Source of the DNA: Bacteroides sp. CAG:545
GTDB lineage: Bacteria; Bacteroidota; Bacteroidia; Bacteroidales; UBA932
Direction of reading: 5' to 3'
DNA: 64,000 bases
Assembly: GCA_000432515.1 (NCBI GenBank)
Contig: HF996057.1
Coordinates: forward strand, 1 to 64,000
Part shown: piece after piece, positions 62,075-64,000 of the stretch
Numbering within the stretch: position 1 is the first letter of the stretch
How the letters are laid out: the number at the start of each line of letters is the position of its first letter
Position numbers and translations under genes: made by a program
The notes under the pieces: generated by a model
Seen by the model: the letters and a program-made list of their open reading frames with translations, nothing else
What the model was told of the DNA's origin: nothing
Database searches by the model: none

Positions 62075-63484
62075 CTAAATGTATTTCAATTCCATATATG
62101 TGGCGCCGACTTGAGCACCGAAAACTCCTCCTATAAAGCCTACGAGGTCACCTTTCTGGAGTTTGCCCTCATCGCACAGGATCTTGATGGAGTCGGCTGC
62201 GAATTCCTCCTTGTCCCTTACCTTGTGGAATGGGTATGCCTTGATTCCGAACACGAGCGACAACTCTCTCATAGTGTAATCGTTATAACACATTGCATAA
62301 ACCGGAACTTCAGGTCTGAATGTGGAGATATATCGTCCTACTCTTCCTGTATATGTATCGAAGACAAGAGCCTTGACAGGAAGCTCCTGGGTTGCCGCAA
62401 CCAATGATCTTGCAAGTACCACGGCGACCGGTTTCACTACCTTCCTCAAATCAAGGTCCAGGTTAACGTCGAGAGTCTGTTCGGTCTGCTGCGCTATCTT
62501 GGTCATTGTCTTGACGGCTTCTACCGGATATTCTCCGTATGCGCTCTCACCGCTCAGCATAATCGCATCAGCGCTCTGGAAAATGGCATTGGCCACGTCC
62601 GTCACCTCAGCTCTTGTCGGCCTCGGGTTCTCAATCATGCTCTGGAGCATCTGGGTGGCGATGATCACCGGTTTCTTCCTTGCCCGGCAGGCTTTGACTA
62701 TATCCCTCTGTACCAATGGAATACGCTCTGCAGGAATCTCCACTCCCAAGTCTCCGCGCGCGACCATTACGCCATAGCAGTATGTGAGAATGTCGTCGAG
62801 GTTGTCCACTCCCTGCTGGTTCTCTATCTTGGAAATTATCTTCAGATGGCTGTTCTCGGCATCCAGAATCTCCTGGATTTCCTGGAGGTCCTTGGCACTG
62901 CGAACGAAAGAATGTGCAATGAAGTCAATATTGGCCTTGATTGCCCAATGAATGAATTTCTTGTCCTTTTCCGTAACGGCAGGCAGATTTATATGGACAT
63001 TCGGGACATTGACACTCTTGTGTCCTTTGATTACACCCTCGTTCATCACTTTGCATATAAGCTTGCCCTCTTCTTTGCCGATAACAGACAAATCCACGGA
63101 GCCGTCGTCAATCAGAATGTCGGAACCTACAGGAACATCTTCGGCCATGTGCGGATATGTAGTGTAGAGTCTCCCCTTTCGGCATGCTTCCGCAGGATTG
63201 TCAATGATTTCTATGATTTCATCCGTATGTGCTACGAACCCCACGGCATCTGCCATCTGGGTAAGTCTGACCTCAGGTCCTTTCGTGTCAATGAGTATGG
63301 CGATACGGTCTGATACTTTGCGTACATTGTCCACTACCATCTGTGCACCCTCAAGTGATGCATGTGCGGAGTTGATACGGACAACGTTCATTCCGTTCTC
63401 GTATAACTGCCTGATAAATCCTTCATCACATCTGTTGTCTGCAATAGTGCAGATGATCTTTGTCTTTTTCTCAAACATTTCCAT
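62075..63484 (-). CDS. pyk: Pyruvate kinase
   Basis: The 469-residue enzyme has KIICTIADN and VVRINSAHAS at the start, LIDTKGPEVRL, the catalytic lysine in LKIISKIENQQG, GVMVARGDLGVEIP (metal-site Asp), IIATQMLQSM and the C-terminal allosteric-type domain. It makes pyruvate and ATP from PEP. ATG 63484 (MEMFEKKTK) or the ATG two codons later may start it. It shares PEP with the PTS enzyme I in this window. Two outer-membrane protein genes follow in the same transcript. Confidence 0.93.
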   Translation of the reverse strand: MEMFEKKTKIICTIADNRCDEGFIRQLYENGMNVVRINSAHASLEGAQMVVDNVRKVSDRIAILIDTKGPEVRLTQMADAVGFVAHTDEIIEIIDNPAEACRKGRLYTTYPHMAEDVPVGSDILIDDGSVDLSVIGKEEGKLICKVMNEGVIKGHKSVNVPNVHINLPAVTEKDKKFIHWAIKANIDFIAHSFVRSAKDLQEIQEILDAENSHLKIISKIENQQGVDNLDDILTYCYGVMVARGDLGVEIPAERIPLVQRDIVKACRARKKPVIIATQMLQSMIENPRPTRAEVTDVANAIFQSADAIMLSGESAYGEYPVEAVKTMTKIAQQTEQTLDVNLDLDLRKVVKPVAVVLARSLVAATQELPVKALVFDTYTGRVGRYISTFRPEVPVYAMCYNDYTMRELSLVFGIKAYPFHKVRDKEEFAADSIKILCDEGKLQKGDLVGFIGGVFGAQVGATYMELKYI

Positions 63485-63499
63485 ATTATTTTCCAAGTA

Positions 63500-63507
63500 C
63501 AAATGTA
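63500..63507 (-). promoter_or_regulatory. -7 box (TACATTTG on the minus strand) for pyk
   Basis: Read leftward, TACATTTG fits TAnnTTTG; the leader to ATG 63484 would be only about 10 bases, which favours the later ATG or an even shorter leader. Confidence 0.5.
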
Positions 63508-63678
63508 GTAACTTTCAACCGAAATTATGTTACAATCATGGTATAATTCCGATATTGTTCGTGAGGAAAAAAAAGATTCCTCTTTCCTTTTCGCCAGCCA
63601 TTCATTATTTTTGCAATTTCAGGGCCGTCAGAACAGGAAATGCTGCCTGATTTTGCCTCAAGAATGCTGAAAAATGCG

Positions 63679-63717
63679 TATAACAAAAATGTTATACCGA
63701 TTAACATGTTTGTTATA
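63679..63717. promoter_or_regulatory. Paired palindromes upstream of rarA
   Basis: GTATAACA (63679-63686), four A, TGTTATAC (63691-63698) is a perfect 8-base palindrome with spacer. A larger repeat, 63681-63695 with 63703-63717, matches at 14 of 15. This looks like a dimeric regulator site between the divergent pyk and rarA genes. The rest of 63508-63755 shows no gene. Confidence 0.55.
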
Positions 63718-63755
63718 ATTATTGATTTACAAAGGTTTATATGTAATTTCGCGAT

Positions 63756-64000
63756 ATGGATACTGAAAAGATGAATCGACTGCTTCCTCCCCTTCCGGAA
63801 AGGATGAGACCGCGTAATCTGGACGAATATGTAGGGCAAAAACACCTTGTAGGAGATGGTTGCGTGCTGCGGAATATGATAGCCGGCGGCAATTTGTCCT
63901 CATTCATATTGTGGGGACCTCCGGGTGTGGGAAAAACATCATTGGCCCGGATTGTGGCCAACTCATTGGACCGGGAATTCTACACATTGTCCGCCGTCAG
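63756..64000 (+). CDS. rarA: Replication-associated recombination protein RarA/MgsA, 5' part
   Basis: ATG 63756 opens a frame that runs off the window with 81 full codons. It begins PPLPERMRPRNLDEYVGQKHL, the family signature, and reaches the AAA+ Walker A motif LWGPPGVGKTSLARI, then ANSLDREFYTLSAV. RarA is a clamp-loader-like ATPase that works at stalled replication forks. The C-terminal part lies outside. Confidence 0.93.
   Translation, partial: MDTEKMNRLLPPLPERMRPRNLDEYVGQKHLVGDGCVLRNMIAGGNLSSFILWGPPGVGKTSLARIVANSLDREFYTLSAV

Noticed and set aside
1..64000. tRNA, rRNA, CRISPR array, integrase or transposase
   Set aside because: I looked for T-loop GGTTCGA patterns, regularly spaced repeats and transposase or recombinase motifs and found none I could support.

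Overview
The window comes from a member of the Bacteroidetes, most likely order Bacteroidales. Supporting signs are TAnnTTTG -7 promoter boxes with few Shine-Dalgarno sites, a type III glutamine synthetase, a fimbrillin-type lipoprotein operon with DUF3575 and DUF5119 partners, a TatA/TatC-only translocase, and Bacteroidales-style DUF3467, cysteate-synthase-like and GH125 genes. I see no rRNA, tRNA, CRISPR array, prophage or recognisable transposase. The genus cannot be fixed from sequence alone.

Layout. 1-4.2 kb is an accessory and decaying region: the end of a hexapeptide acetyltransferase, a shortened YgbA-like gene, a gene that stops just after its signal peptide, two convergent YhcG/DUF1016 nuclease genes that both break inside their active-site motif at one shared palindrome, then a DUF4268 protein with a small DNA-binding partner. 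4.3-12.6 kb is a rightward run: a TonB-dependent receptor disrupted twice (a 52-bp tandem duplication in the signal peptide and a one-base shift at a G run), an alpha/beta hydrolase, an FAD oxidoreductase, a secreted EEP-fold hydrolase, an M20 dipeptidase, an APH-fold sugar kinase and a GNAT acetyltransferase. 12.6-16.7 kb runs leftward: a YwqG protein, a low-molecular-weight tyrosine phosphatase, a 51-residue TerB-like mini-gene and a calcium-type P-type ATPase.

16.7-27.8 kb holds a GH125 alpha-mannosidase and then an eight-gene surface-structure operon (DUF3575, DUF5119 lipoprotein, three fimbrillin-type lipoproteins, a second DUF3575, an OmpA-C/TPR protein and an outer-membrane barrel). 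27.8-37.5 kb has a secreted nuclease and an aminotransferase (leftward), glnN, a lipoprotein, an RNase D-like exonuclease and an RlmI-type methyltransferase (rightward), a probable promoter-to-terminator small RNA at about 35.78-35.93 kb, then Maf, KdsC and DUF3467 (leftward). 37.6-44.7 kb is a housekeeping run: valS, a thioesterase, tatA, tatC, an ABC-F ATPase and an M19 dipeptidase. 44.8-47.7 kb holds cinA, pyrD and an XRE-type regulator with a long AT-rich upstream region rich in TTTACA/TGTAAA sites. queA follows.

49.5-53.1 kb is a compact three-gene PTS (mannitol-family EII, HPr, EI), uncommon for this phylum. 53.2-60.8 kb holds an acyltransferase facing a five-gene leftward operon (Na/Pi symporter, RlmD, Ca/Na antiporter, cysteate-synthase-like enzyme, MscS channel). 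60.9-63.5 kb has pyruvate kinase with two small outer-membrane proteins downstream, and the window ends in rarA.

The main points for a second look are the collapsed YhcG pair, the doubly disrupted receptor, the candidate small RNA with competing stems, the self-contained PTS, and a strong excess of the 7-mer GTCAATG/CATTGAC across the whole window in more than one reading frame.
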